Shown piece after piece: positions 24,876-33,294 of a stretch of DNA of 64,000 bases (position 1 is the first letter of the stretch; each line of letters opens with the position of its first letter). The translations under genes and the position numbers were made by a program. The DNA is from CBDAQV01 sp965199335 (GTDB lineage Bacteria > Pseudomonadota > Alphaproteobacteria > CALMVH01). The stretch covers positions 186,001-250,000 of the forward strand of contig CBDAQZ010000002.1 in NCBI GenBank assembly GCA_965199335.1. The letters run 5' to 3'. The notes below the pieces were generated by a model, which worked only from the letters and a program-made list of their open reading frames with translations, searched no databases and was not told the origin of the DNA.

Positions 24876-26132
24876 GTGTATTTGCATTTATCCTCATATC
24901 TGAACGGCGTCGAGCCGCCGCCGATACGCGAAAGCATAAAAGACGCCCTTTATCGTCCAGCTTCCAAAATGCCCGGCCTGCGTTCAAATATGGACCTTGC
25001 TTCGATCACAGAGATTGCATTGCAGACGGCGCAAGGACGTTTAATCCTCGATGTCCTGAAAGCCCAAGATGCCCACCTATTCGTGGTTCCGTCGCCACTG
25101 AACAATCGGTCTCAGGGTTGTTTCGGCGAGACAAAAGATACCAAAGGGACGTTTCGGCACATCAATCTTGAGCCGGACGAATGCCAGGAATCGATGGCGG
25201 GAATACTGGTTCATGAAGCTTCCCATTTTGGCGTATCCACGCGGATATTGTCAGCCCTTGGCGGGGGATCTACTTACCTTCTGAACCGGCTGGAACTCAG
25301 CCTGTCCGATCGGGGGCTGATTTCTCAAGCGGATGAAGCCGTTGCGCGCGTTAGCCACATCGTGCACGCCTTTCAGCGCAAGCAGGTTGGTGTAGACATT
25401 TTCTGGCAGAAAATAGCTGTTGCCGACGATGATGCGCCGTTGTGCGCTGCGTTTGCCGAAGCGATAGATGCCGGCCATGCACCCGATTCCCCGGAAGCGA
25501 AAAGAGCTATTTTCAATGCTTATCTGCTCCAGTCGCCGGTCCGTGAGGCGTATGACCTAAGATTCTTAAGGATGCTCTCCTCGCGGGAAGATATTCAAGG
25601 CACCAAGGCGGCCTTACACCCTTCCAGCGAAGTGATTGCCGGCTGGCTGCAGGGTGACGGTCAGGATTATCTGGATGGAGTCAACCTGCGGACGTCCGAT
25701 TACAAGGGCGTGTGGGATGAGGTCGAGACCCACGATGATATCGCCAGCGCAATTCTCGATCTGACACTCAAGGTCGAACTGATGCCCAAGGCTGTAGCCT
25801 TCCGGGACCTGGTTACCAAACTGGCCACCGATCCTGGTAAAGAGACATATGGCGTCTGGGATAAAGTCCCGCGCAGGGATTTTGGCAACAATAGCTTGTT
25901 ACCGGCACTTCTGGATATCGTGGACGAGGCAAAATTTTATCACGAGCTAGCGCCGACGGTTGGACATATTTTCGTGCAGCTGAACCTGGCGAGGGAAGCG
26001 AACGCCGATCTGGCCGAAGGCTTGGCCAGCCTGTCGCGGCTGGGACTAAAGCACGTCGCCTCGACATATCGGCGGGACGAATATGACAAGACCTGGAATA
26101 TGGCGGGTTTGAACAGTCCTTTATACGATTGA
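24876..26132 (+). CDS. Putative zinc metallopeptidase-like protein with HEASH motif, otherwise unknown
   Basis: 418 residues from GTG 24876, with no signal peptide or membrane segment. The one recognisable feature is LVHEASHF at 111-118, a zincin HExxH (His113, Glu114, His117). The preceding context resembles the M35/lysine-specific metallo-endopeptidase fold, where a Cys/Asp-rich stretch (here CFGE and INLEPDECQ) comes just before a HE(L/M/A)SHF helix. A third ligand could be Glu154 in QADEAVAR, but the M35 GTxD motif is not visible. The rest (about 190-418) matches nothing I know. The leader is AT-rich. It may be an exported effector or toxin; function is not established. Confidence 0.55.
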   Translation: MYLHLSSYLNGVEPPPIRESIKDALYRPASKMPGLRSNMDLASITEIALQTAQGRLILDVLKAQDAHLFVVPSPLNNRSQGCFGETKDTKGTFRHINLEPDECQESMAGILVHEASHFGVSTRILSALGGGSTYLLNRLELSLSDRGLISQADEAVARVSHIVHAFQRKQVGVDIFWQKIAVADDDAPLCAAFAEAIDAGHAPDSPEAKRAIFNAYLLQSPVREAYDLRFLRMLSSREDIQGTKAALHPSSEVIAGWLQGDGQDYLDGVNLRTSDYKGVWDEVETHDDIASAILDLTLKVELMPKAVAFRDLVTKLATDPGKETYGVWDKVPRRDFGNNSLLPALLDIVDEAKFYHELAPTVGHIFVQLNLAREANADLAEGLASLSRLGLKHVASTYRRDEYDKTWNMAGLNSPLYD

Positions 26133-26164
26133 CCGCTCCACGCCTGTAAGTGTCAGATACGGGC

Positions 26165-26851
26165 ATGACCTCATTACACCCGCCGGAAGCTGTCCTGCTC
26201 GATTGGGATTCGACACTCGTCGACAGCTGGAACGGCATTGTCGCCGCCTGGAACTATGCCCTTGAAGAGCTGGGCCGCGCCGAAACGAAAACCCGGCGCG
26301 ATGCCATAATGCTATCCAGCAAATCACCCAACGAGATATTCCTGGAGATATTCGGGGCAGACGACGCGCAGCATGGCGCCAGCCTGTTTTATGAGCGCCT
26401 GACAACCGGGAGCATGAGCGATATGGCAGTTCTTCCTGGCAGCGAAGAGCTGCTGCAGGGGTTGCTGAAACTGGGTATTCCCGCCGCCGTGGTCAGCAAC
26501 AAGAAGGGACCGATTCTGGCCAGCGAAATCGTCCATCTCGGGTGGCAGAAATATTTTTTTGCCAGCGTCGGGGCAGGGGATGCGGCCTACGACAAGCCAC
26601 ACCCGGCGCCGGTGCTCTATGCCCTGAAACAGCGCATGATTCAGCCCGGCCCGAACGTTTGGATGATTGGAGATATGCATTCCGATATGCAAGCCGCCCA
26701 TCGGGCGGGGGTCTCGGCGGTTTTGATGGAAACCACTTCCAGCCTCGGGCTGGGGCTTGAAGGAAACTTTGGACCCTATCAGCCCCATTTGCGTGTTAGA
26801 GACGCAGGCGCTCTGCTGGAACTGGTAAATCGGCTTTCGAGCACCATCTAA
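26165..26851 (+). CDS. HAD-superfamily hydrolase, phosphoglycolate-phosphatase-like
   Basis: 228 residues from ATG 26165; GTG 26150 is the alternative. All HAD motifs are present: nucleophile LLDWDSTLVDS (motif I), VVSNKKG (motif II), YDKPHPAP (motif III Lys) and MIGDMHSDM (motif IV). A helical cap between about 25 and 90 makes it subfamily I, most like phosphoglycolate phosphatase (Gph), though the substrate cannot be fixed. It lies upstream of hfq on the same strand. Confidence 0.85.
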   Translation: MTSLHPPEAVLLDWDSTLVDSWNGIVAAWNYALEELGRAETKTRRDAIMLSSKSPNEIFLEIFGADDAQHGASLFYERLTTGSMSDMAVLPGSEELLQGLLKLGIPAAVVSNKKGPILASEIVHLGWQKYFFASVGAGDAAYDKPHPAPVLYALKQRMIQPGPNVWMIGDMHSDMQAAHRAGVSAVLMETTSSLGLGLEGNFGPYQPHLRVRDAGALLELVNRLSSTI

Positions 26852-26971
26852 TTCGTTACAGGCAATTCGGGGAACAAACTCATGGCGCAATTAACCAGTA
26901 GAACCCTCAAAATCGCCACGCCGGCCGTGGATGAATTAAAACCAACGAACGAAAAGAAGAAAGGCGAACCT

Positions 26972-27211
26972 ATGGCCGAAAAGAGCCAGAATGTTCAGGA
27001 TGTATTCTTGAACGCCATTCGCAAGCAGAAGACTCCGGTTACGATTTTCCTTGTGAACGGTGTCAAATTACAGGGCATCGTGACCTGGTTCGATAATTTC
27101 TCGGTGCTTCTGCGGCGCGACGCGCATTCGCAGTTGGTCTACAAGCATGCGATATCGACAATTATGCCATCACAGCCCGTACAGCTGTTCGAGCCGGCAG
27201 AGGACGAATAA
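26972..27211 (+). CDS. hfq: RNA chaperone Hfq
   Basis: 79 residues from ATG 26972, the canonical length; AAGG lies 7 bases upstream. The Sm1 region (VTIFLVNGVKLQGIVTWFDN) and the Sm2 motif with YKHAIST are standard. Hfq binds sRNAs and mRNA U-tracts and A-rich elements as a hexamer. An in-frame ATG at 26882, with its own GGGGAA, would add 30 residues rich in Lys and Thr; that extension is unlike known Hfq and I take it as leader. It precedes hflX, the classic hfq-hflX order. Confidence 0.95.
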   Translation: MAEKSQNVQDVFLNAIRKQKTPVTIFLVNGVKLQGIVTWFDNFSVLLRRDAHSQLVYKHAISTIMPSQPVQLFEPAEDE

Positions 27212-27256
27212 GCCCTGTCACCGGTAGAAACGCGCTCGCCACCGGTCCGGACGCTG

Positions 27257-28447
27257 GTGCTGTGTCCGGATATCAGGCTCGAGAAGGTTACGCGCCCGCC
27301 AGAATCCCGACTTGCCGAGGCTGAGGGTCTGGCTCTTGCCATAAACCTGAATATCGTGACTGCACAGGTGATTTCCGTTCGTGAAGTCGATCCCTCCACG
27401 CTATTCGGACGCGGGAAGGTCGAGCAGATCGGTGAAACGGTACGCGACCAGAAAGTCGGGCTCATTGTTGTAGACCATGCCTTGACGCCAACGCAGCAAC
27501 GCGAGCTGGAAACGGCCTGGAAAAGCAAGGTCATCGATCGCACGGGCCTTATTCTCGAGATTTTCGGCGAACGCGCCCGCACCCGCGAGGGCCAGTTGCA
27601 GGTCGAGCTGGCGGCACTGCAATACCAGCGCTCGCGGCTGGTAAGGTCGTGGACCCATCTTGAGCGCCAGCGCGGTGGCTTCGGCTTCCTGGGCGGTCCG
27701 GGTGAATCGCAGCTGGAAATCGACAAGCGACTGATTGATCGCCGTATCGTGAAGATCAAGGCCGATCTTGGTTCTGTAAAGAACAGCCGTGCCCTGCAGC
27801 GCCGGTCGCGTACCGATCCGGTTATGGCGCTGGTCGGTTATACCAACGCCGGCAAATCGACATTATTCAACCGCCTTAGCCGCTCCGGCGTCATGGCGGC
27901 GGATATGCTGTTCGCCACGCTCGATCCTACCATCCGGCAGGTCATGCTGCCCTCGGGCTGGCCGGTTCTGGCGTCCGACACAGTTGGTTTCGTATCGGAC
28001 CTGCCGACAGGGCTGGTAGCCGCGTTCTCAGCCACGCTCGAGGAAGTCCGCCAGGCCGATATCATTCTGCATGTCCGCGATATTTCGCACCCCGATACGC
28101 TGGCGCAACGCGCCGATGTACTGAAGGTGCTGGAGCAGGACCTCGGCATCTCGGCCGATGATCCACGCATGATGGAAGTGTTGAACAAAGCTGACCTGAT
28201 CGCCCCCGAGTCGGTCAACCTGGAACGTGGAATACAGGTATCGGCCTTGACCGGAAACGGTATTGACAGGCTTTTGCGGGAAATCGATCGCAGGCTGGAC
28301 CGGACGCGGGAGCGTGTACAAATAGAGGTCGATTCCGCCGATGACAGCGCTCTGGCTGCGCTTTATCGTCAGGGACGGGTGCTGGACCGGAGCGATAACG
28401 CCGATGGTAGAACCAGAATAACACTGGAAAGACGCGTTGACCGATAG
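27257..28447 (+). CDS. hflX: GTPase HflX
   Basis: At least 396 residues. This GTPase splits or rescues stalled 70S ribosomes. The N-terminal domain has LFGRGKVEQIG, the helical segment GERARTREGQLQVELA and GGPGESQLEIDKR. The G domain has GYTNAGKSTLFNRL (P-loop), DTVGFVSDLP (G3) and NKADL (G4). The first possible standard start is GTG 27257, but homologous-looking sequence (VETRSPPVRTLV) continues in frame back to the hfq stop without an ATG, GTG or TTG, so a CTG start at 27215 deserves attention. Confidence 0.95.
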   Translation: MLCPDIRLEKVTRPPESRLAEAEGLALAINLNIVTAQVISVREVDPSTLFGRGKVEQIGETVRDQKVGLIVVDHALTPTQQRELETAWKSKVIDRTGLILEIFGERARTREGQLQVELAALQYQRSRLVRSWTHLERQRGGFGFLGGPGESQLEIDKRLIDRRIVKIKADLGSVKNSRALQRRSRTDPVMALVGYTNAGKSTLFNRLSRSGVMAADMLFATLDPTIRQVMLPSGWPVLASDTVGFVSDLPTGLVAAFSATLEEVRQADIILHVRDISHPDTLAQRADVLKVLEQDLGISADDPRMMEVLNKADLIAPESVNLERGIQVSALTGNGIDRLLREIDRRLDRTRERVQIEVDSADDSALAALYRQGRVLDRSDNADGRTRITLERRVDR

Positions 28448-28509
28448 AACATTCAGTATTTGTTATTCGTAATCGTGGAGTATGGGCCTTACCAAAGAAA
28501 GGCTTACCA

Positions 28510-28872
28510 GTGGCTCCGCCAACATTATCGAAGCGTATCAAGGAAATCATCACCCTGACCCGGGGCAATCGCAGCCAGGCCGAGCGCATGATTCGCGAAA
28601 CCATCGCCCGCGACCCGCATTTCCTGCGTGAACTGGTCGAACCTTTTCTGCCTGGGATCATAGCGCACGCCTTGGCGCGGGCAGCCGAACCGGCTGCCGG
28701 AGCGGGACCTGCAGCGCCGCTGCCGGCGGGGGGCATGGATGCGCTTCTGCGTGGGCTGGAGGAAAATGCCGCCCTGCCACGCCATACGGGGCACGCTCAT
28801 CCGGGATCGGGCCATGCCGATACGATACGCGCCCTGGCCGAAGCCCAGCGCAAACGGCGCAGCAGCACCTAG
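28510..28872 (+). CDS. Small unknown protein downstream of hflX
   Basis: 120 residues from GTG 28510 with AAAGG about 9 bases upstream. The N-terminal half is a charged helix (RIKEIITLTRGNRSQAERMIRETIARD), then a short Pro/Ala/Gly-rich linker, then a second helix ending in a basic tail (AQRKRRSST). No known family is recognised. Its stop overlaps the stop of the convergent FUSC gene by four bases. Codon use resembles the neighbours, so I take it as a real gene. Confidence 0.55.
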   Translation: MAPPTLSKRIKEIITLTRGNRSQAERMIRETIARDPHFLRELVEPFLPGIIAHALARAAEPAAGAGPAAPLPAGGMDALLRGLEENAALPRHTGHAHPGSGHADTIRALAEAQRKRRSST

Positions 28873-29915
28873 CCTATCGTTTTACGTTGCAGTGAGGGAA
28901 TGGGGATCGCGTGCGCCGCCATGGCCAGCGCGCCGCCCAACGCCGTGGCGAAAAGCCGGTGCGTTACAACCTGCATCGGCGGCAAATGGGTCAGTCCGAT
29001 CAGGAAGACGATATAAGCCGTCAGGCAAAGTGCAAAAAGCGCGTAGTTCACGCGTACGAATGCAAAGCTGAACCAGGCGAAGATGACGATCAGGACGATC
29101 AGGCTTTCCTGTCCGGGCCTCAGCAACGCGATGAGCAGGGTTGCGATGACAGCGCCCACGAGCGTACCGCCTGAACGCGCCACGCTTCGCGTCAGCGTCT
29201 CGCGAAATTCCGGCTTCAATAGAATGACGGCCGTGATCGCGATCCAGTAGCCGTTCGGGATCCTGTACATTGTGTAGAATGCGCAGGAAGCGGCGGCGAT
29301 GATCGCACCGCGCAGGGCATAGGCCCAGTTCTTGTGCTCGCGCAGACCGTGGCGGAAGCTATGCCACAGCGTATCCTCGAAGGGCAGGGTGCCGATGTCC
29401 AGTTCCTCGCGAACGGGCAGGATATATCCGGTTATCAGTATCTGGACCAGGCCACCGGCGAGAACAAGCAGGCCACGCCACATGGCTCCCTCCAGGCTGG
29501 ATGGATACGACCCGGCAACCAGCAAGGCGATGGCCCATTGCGTTGCGATCCACCACCCACCGGTGCCGAGTATGGCGCCGAGGCCGGGCATCAATCCCCA
29601 GAGGGCTGCACAGGCGATATAGACCAGTTCATGCTGCCCCGCGACCGATCCGGCCACAGTCGAGAACGCCATGCCGAGGCTTGCCAGAAGCATCGGCGCC
29701 ACTCGCCACGAAGTGAACTGTTGGAAGACGCCGAAGCCGACCGAAAGTGCGCCGCCCGCCGCCAACAGGCTGTAGGCCGGCTGGTTGAAGACATATCCCG
29801 CGGCGACGATCAGTGCGATTGCCAGGGTGCAGCGATTGGCCGCATGCGGATGGTATTTGCTACGGTCCAGGGTCACCGCCTCCCTCCACAGCGCTCGCAG
29901 ATCGGCCGGGATCAT
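28869..29915 (-). CDS. FUSC-family inner-membrane transporter
   Basis: 348 residues with two blocks of about four to five membrane helices (about 27-165 and 205-335) around a cytoplasmic segment. The second block contains RIPNGYWIAITAVILLKPEF and RSGGTLVGAVIATLL, the FUSC/aromatic-acid-exporter signature (YccS/AaeB-like). Substrate unknown; relatives export aromatic acids or fusaric acid. The start overlaps the bphP stop by four bases, so it is the last gene of the tRNA-Ser/bphO/bphP unit. Confidence 0.85.
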   Translation of the reverse strand: MIPADLRALWREAVTLDRSKYHPHAANRCTLAIALIVAAGYVFNQPAYSLLAAGGALSVGFGVFQQFTSWRVAPMLLASLGMAFSTVAGSVAGQHELVYIACAALWGLMPGLGAILGTGGWWIATQWAIALLVAGSYPSSLEGAMWRGLLVLAGGLVQILITGYILPVREELDIGTLPFEDTLWHSFRHGLREHKNWAYALRGAIIAAASCAFYTMYRIPNGYWIAITAVILLKPEFRETLTRSVARSGGTLVGAVIATLLIALLRPGQESLIVLIVIFAWFSFAFVRVNYALFALCLTAYIVFLIGLTHLPPMQVVTHRLFATALGGALAMAAHAIPIPSLQRKTIG

Positions 29916-32470
29916 TTTTCCTGCAGGCAGGCGGCTAGTGCGATACGAAGCGTCTCGGCATTGTACGGTTTCTTGACCACGGGCCGGGTTGCGAAATGCG
30001 ACGGCAGTTTCAGGGAATCGCCATATCCTGTGGCAAAGAAAAACGGTATTTTCATTTCGGCCAGTTTCTCAGCCAGCGGGATACTGTTTTCCGCCCCCAG
30101 GTTGAAGTCCAGAAGTGCGGCCTGCGGACTGACCGATTCCAGGTAGCGTAACCCATCCTGGACCGAGCTCACGACCGTGACCTGCTCGATGCCGATATCG
30201 TGCAGCACGTCCTCCGCGTCCATGGCGATGATCAGGTTGTCTTCCGCCAGTAGCATTGAGCCATTGAATTGCAGCGGCTTGGCTTGATCGATACTCACTG
30301 AATTGCTTTCCGGATGTGTGTTGTTTGTAATCTCGACAAAATGACCGGGGATGACGAACCTTGCCTTCACGCCGGTCAGCGCATACTCGACATGCGCCTC
30401 GCCCTTCAGGTCGAACGGGATCGAGCGTTCGATGATCGTCGATCCGAACCCGCGCCGCGTCGGCGGCCTTACCGGTGGGCCGCCGTGTTCCTGCCACAGC
30501 ATGATCAGCCGTTCGTCGGTATCCTGCTGCCATTTGATGTCGATCCAGCCGTTGCTGTCGTTCAGCGCCCCATATTTAGCAGAGTTGGTCATCAGTTCGT
30601 GAATAACGAGCGCCAAGGTCGAGAATGCCTGCGGCGCCACCAGCACCTCATCTCCCGTTATGCGAACGCGGTCGTTTTTTCCCATCACATAGGCTTCCGC
30701 CTCCGCGCGTATGAGAGCTTTCAGCGGCGCGGCCTTCCAGTCGTCGGTGGTAATCTGTTCATGTGCGCGTGCCAGCGCCTCGACGCGACCTGAGACAATG
30801 TTAGCAAAATCCTCTGTCGATACCGTCGTGCTGGTCTGGGCAAGCAGCCCCTTCACCAGCCCCAGTATATTGCGGACGCGATGGTTCAGTTCCGCGATCA
30901 GCAGTTCCTGCCTTTCATGCGAAATACGGCGGTCGCTTTCCGCTTCATGCGTCAGGCGCAATACGACTTCCAGCAACGATACGCGCAACGACTCTGCGAT
31001 ACGCTTGTCCACTTCGGACCAAGCCTCGCTCTCGCCGCGCACCACTTCGTTCCAGGCGTCAAAGCTTTTGCGCGGCGTCAGGCGAACGCCGTTTGGCCCC
31101 ATCTCGGCGGGCTTTTGCGGATTGCCCGCCCAGGCGATGGTGCGCGCCAGTTCACTGCGAAAGAATATTATGTAATCGCCCGAACTGCGGGATGTCGGGA
31201 TCGCCAGCAGTCCGGCCGCGCGTTCCTGAAAATCGGCAGCCGGTTTATACTCGTCGGACAATTTATGCGTGGCATAAGCGCCGACCAGCTGCTTGCCATT
31301 CAGGAACCTGCTCAACCCGATGAACTCTTCCTTCGTCGGCGTCAGCCCGCCAAGCAAGCTTTCGCCATTGATGCGGATGCCGATGCCGTCGCAACGGATC
31401 GCGCTGCGAAGCTCGCCTGCCAGAGTAGAAAAATTCTTCAACGACGCGCCGCCAGCCGCGATTGCGGCCATGATGCTGTCCTGCACCGCGCGCGCGCGCG
31501 TTTCCTGGGCCGCATCCTCCTCGCGTTCGCGTCCTTCGAGCAGCAGCGAGAACATCTGTCCGATAAGCTCCATCGCCACGCGCCGTTCGAACGAGACGTA
31601 GCGCGGTTGCAGATGGTGGCATGCAATCAGCCCCCACAGACGCCCGCGCACGACGATCGAGATCGACAGCGATGCGCCGACTGCCATGTTCTTCAGGTAT
31701 TCGATATGAATCGGCGACACGCTGCGAATTCCGCTGAGGGACAGGTCAAGTGCTTCCGGCCTGTCCGGCGCCGATGCTATCGAAATCGGATCGGCACCGA
31801 CATCGGATATGATGCGCAGCCAGTTTCGCAGATAGATGGCTCGTGCCTGGGCGGGAATATCGGACGCGGGGTAGCGCAGACCGAGAAACGATTCCACGCC
31901 GCCACGCACCGTCTCGGCGATCACCTCACCGGAATTATCCTGGTTGAATCGATAGATCATGACACGGTCGAAACCGCTCAAGGTCCTGATTTGACGGGCC
32001 GCTTCCCGGCAGAAAGTTACGAAACTGTCGGCGCTGTGCAGGCGGGTCACCATGCTGCGGACCAGCGATGCGGAATTCAGTTCGGGTTCGGAAACGCTCG
32101 GCTCGATCTCAATGACGATCAGGTCCCCCGAGGGATACAGAGCCAGGTCGAAGCAATGTTCGCTATCCAGCAGTCGCTGACAAAAAACGCGTTCGACGCT
32201 ATCGTCGCCGCGCAGCGCCTGGAGGCGATTGCGGATGGCGTGGACGGCATTTTCGGTAAGAACGTTGTCGAGATTCATTCCGATGATCTCGGTAGCCGAA
32301 TGCTTTAGCCAGTTGCCCGCATTCAGGGATACTTTGCGTACGATCCAATCGGACGATACGGCCAGCAGGAAGCCGAAGGGCTGCACCGATCCAAGCTGGT
32401 GAATGGGTTCTCGTTCGCAGTTGCTCAGATCGACATTCGATACGGCCGCATTATCCGACAAAGATGACAC
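29912..32470 (-). CDS. bphP: Bacteriophytochrome hybrid histidine kinase (PAS-GAF-PHY-HWE-REC)
   Basis: 852 residues. Cys18 in NCEREPIHQLGSVQPFG is the biliverdin-attachment Cys before the PAS domain. The GAF domain carries PASDIPAQAR (201-210) and the conserved His in CHHLQPR (284-290). The PHY domain has the tongue motif PRKSF (466-470). The kinase is of the HWE/HisKA_2 type with His530 in LNHRVRN. A C-terminal receiver (about 738-850) has the acceptor Asp in LLDFNLG. All features needed for a red/far-red photosensor are intact. The heme oxygenase upstream supplies biliverdin. Confidence 0.95.
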   Translation of the reverse strand: MSSLSDNAAVSNVDLSNCEREPIHQLGSVQPFGFLLAVSSDWIVRKVSLNAGNWLKHSATEIIGMNLDNVLTENAVHAIRNRLQALRGDDSVERVFCQRLLDSEHCFDLALYPSGDLIVIEIEPSVSEPELNSASLVRSMVTRLHSADSFVTFCREAARQIRTLSGFDRVMIYRFNQDNSGEVIAETVRGGVESFLGLRYPASDIPAQARAIYLRNWLRIISDVGADPISIASAPDRPEALDLSLSGIRSVSPIHIEYLKNMAVGASLSISIVVRGRLWGLIACHHLQPRYVSFERRVAMELIGQMFSLLLEGREREEDAAQETRARAVQDSIMAAIAAGGASLKNFSTLAGELRSAIRCDGIGIRINGESLLGGLTPTKEEFIGLSRFLNGKQLVGAYATHKLSDEYKPAADFQERAAGLLAIPTSRSSGDYIIFFRSELARTIAWAGNPQKPAEMGPNGVRLTPRKSFDAWNEVVRGESEAWSEVDKRIAESLRVSLLEVVLRLTHEAESDRRISHERQELLIAELNHRVRNILGLVKGLLAQTSTTVSTEDFANIVSGRVEALARAHEQITTDDWKAAPLKALIRAEAEAYVMGKNDRVRITGDEVLVAPQAFSTLALVIHELMTNSAKYGALNDSNGWIDIKWQQDTDERLIMLWQEHGGPPVRPPTRRGFGSTIIERSIPFDLKGEAHVEYALTGVKARFVIPGHFVEITNNTHPESNSVSIDQAKPLQFNGSMLLAEDNLIIAMDAEDVLHDIGIEQVTVVSSVQDGLRYLESVSPQAALLDFNLGAENSIPLAEKLAEMKIPFFFATGYGDSLKLPSHFATRPVVKKPYNAETLRIALAACLQEK

Positions 32471-32491
32471 TGGTATTGCTCCCGCTTCGTT

Positions 32492-33067
32492 TTACGAAGC
32501 TGCGAGGTGTTGAATTTCTTGCTCTGCACTGTGCTGGAAAACATCGAATGCGATCAGGGAGCCGGCCAGGATGTTTGGCCAGCGGGCACGGTCGGCGCCC
32601 TCTGCATTCATTTTGTCCATGAACTCACGCCAGAAGCCCGGCGTGGTTGGAAAGCTCAGGAAGGCGCTGGCCTTTTCGGCAAGGTCGGGATGATCAACCT
32701 TCATCTGGCGCGACAGCATTGCATTGCCCAGACGTGAGCCTTCCAGCGTATAGGCCGCGCCCAGGGCGTGGTCGAAGGTCGGCAGATCGGGGGCGGGCAT
32801 GCGGTCCCAGCGTCTGCCCATCGCCGCCAGATCCGATTCCAGCGCATCCGAACGGCTGGCCCAGCTGATACCGGCGCGATCGAAATCCGCCTTGTAGCGG
32901 CTCAGGGCTTCTTCAAGCGCGTTCACGCCAGTCGCCTGGACGCGCAGGAACGAGACGTATTCGACAGGATTTGCGAGTCCGATCCCGCCCATCGTCGTTT
33001 CCGTGCGCTGGTGGCGCGCCATTGACGATTCTTTCAGGAAGGCATGCAGGGTTTCGTAGTGATCCAT
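32492..33067 (-). CDS. bphO: Heme oxygenase (biliverdin-producing), BphO
   Basis: 191 residues. The axial heme ligand is probably His19 in MARHQRTE; the distal helix is represented by GAAYTLEGSRLGNAML, and TPGFWREFMD is typical near the C-terminus. It opens heme to biliverdin, the chromophore for the phytochrome encoded 21 bases downstream. I chose ATG 33067 because the residues before His19 align with the proximal helix of the family. Only 23 bases separate it from the tRNA-Ser 3' end on the same strand. Confidence 0.92.
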   Translation of the reverse strand: MDHYETLHAFLKESSMARHQRTETTMGGIGLANPVEYVSFLRVQATGVNALEEALSRYKADFDRAGISWASRSDALESDLAAMGRRWDRMPAPDLPTFDHALGAAYTLEGSRLGNAMLSRQMKVDHPDLAEKASAFLSFPTTPGFWREFMDKMNAEGADRARWPNILAGSLIAFDVFQHSAEQEIQHLAAS

Positions 33068-33090
33068 GTATCCGTATCATGCCTGAGAAA

Positions 33091-33180
33091 TGGCGGATGG
33101 GGTCGGATTCGAACCCACGGAGAGCTTACACCCTCGCCGGTTTTCAAGACCGGTGCCTTAAACCGCTCGGCCACCCATCC
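33091..33180 (-). tRNA. tRNA-Ser (anticodon UGA)
   Basis: Ninety bases on the minus strand. The acceptor arms GGATGGG and CCCATCC pair perfectly, with discriminator G and an encoded CCA. The D-arm GCCGAGCGG, anticodon loop TCTTGAAA with UGA, a class II long variable arm and the TTCGAAT loop are present. The T-stem has one G-G mismatch. It lies just upstream of bphO and divergent from mltB. Confidence 0.95.
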
Positions 33181-33294
33181 CGCTTATTGCCTTATATAAA
33201 TCATCTTGTGCACGGATGCGAGTGTGGAAAACGAAACGAGAAACCATCTTTTCGTGCCGCATCCGGCGGGGTAAACAGGGTTGTGCCTATCACC

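Noticed and set aside
26882..26971. Thirty-residue N-terminal extension of Hfq
   Set aside because: It is unlike known Hfq, and the internal ATG 26972 has AAGG at good spacing. It has its own GGGGAA, so it is not fully excluded.
30881..32308. 475-codon plus-strand frame opposite bphP
   Set aside because: bphP carries all phytochrome motifs; the antisense frame is a by-product of GC-rich codon bias.
28600..33200. Direct repeat of the tRNA-Ser 3' end marking an island boundary
   Set aside because: I looked near the FUSC end and saw only short, inexact similarity, so no attachment site is claimed.
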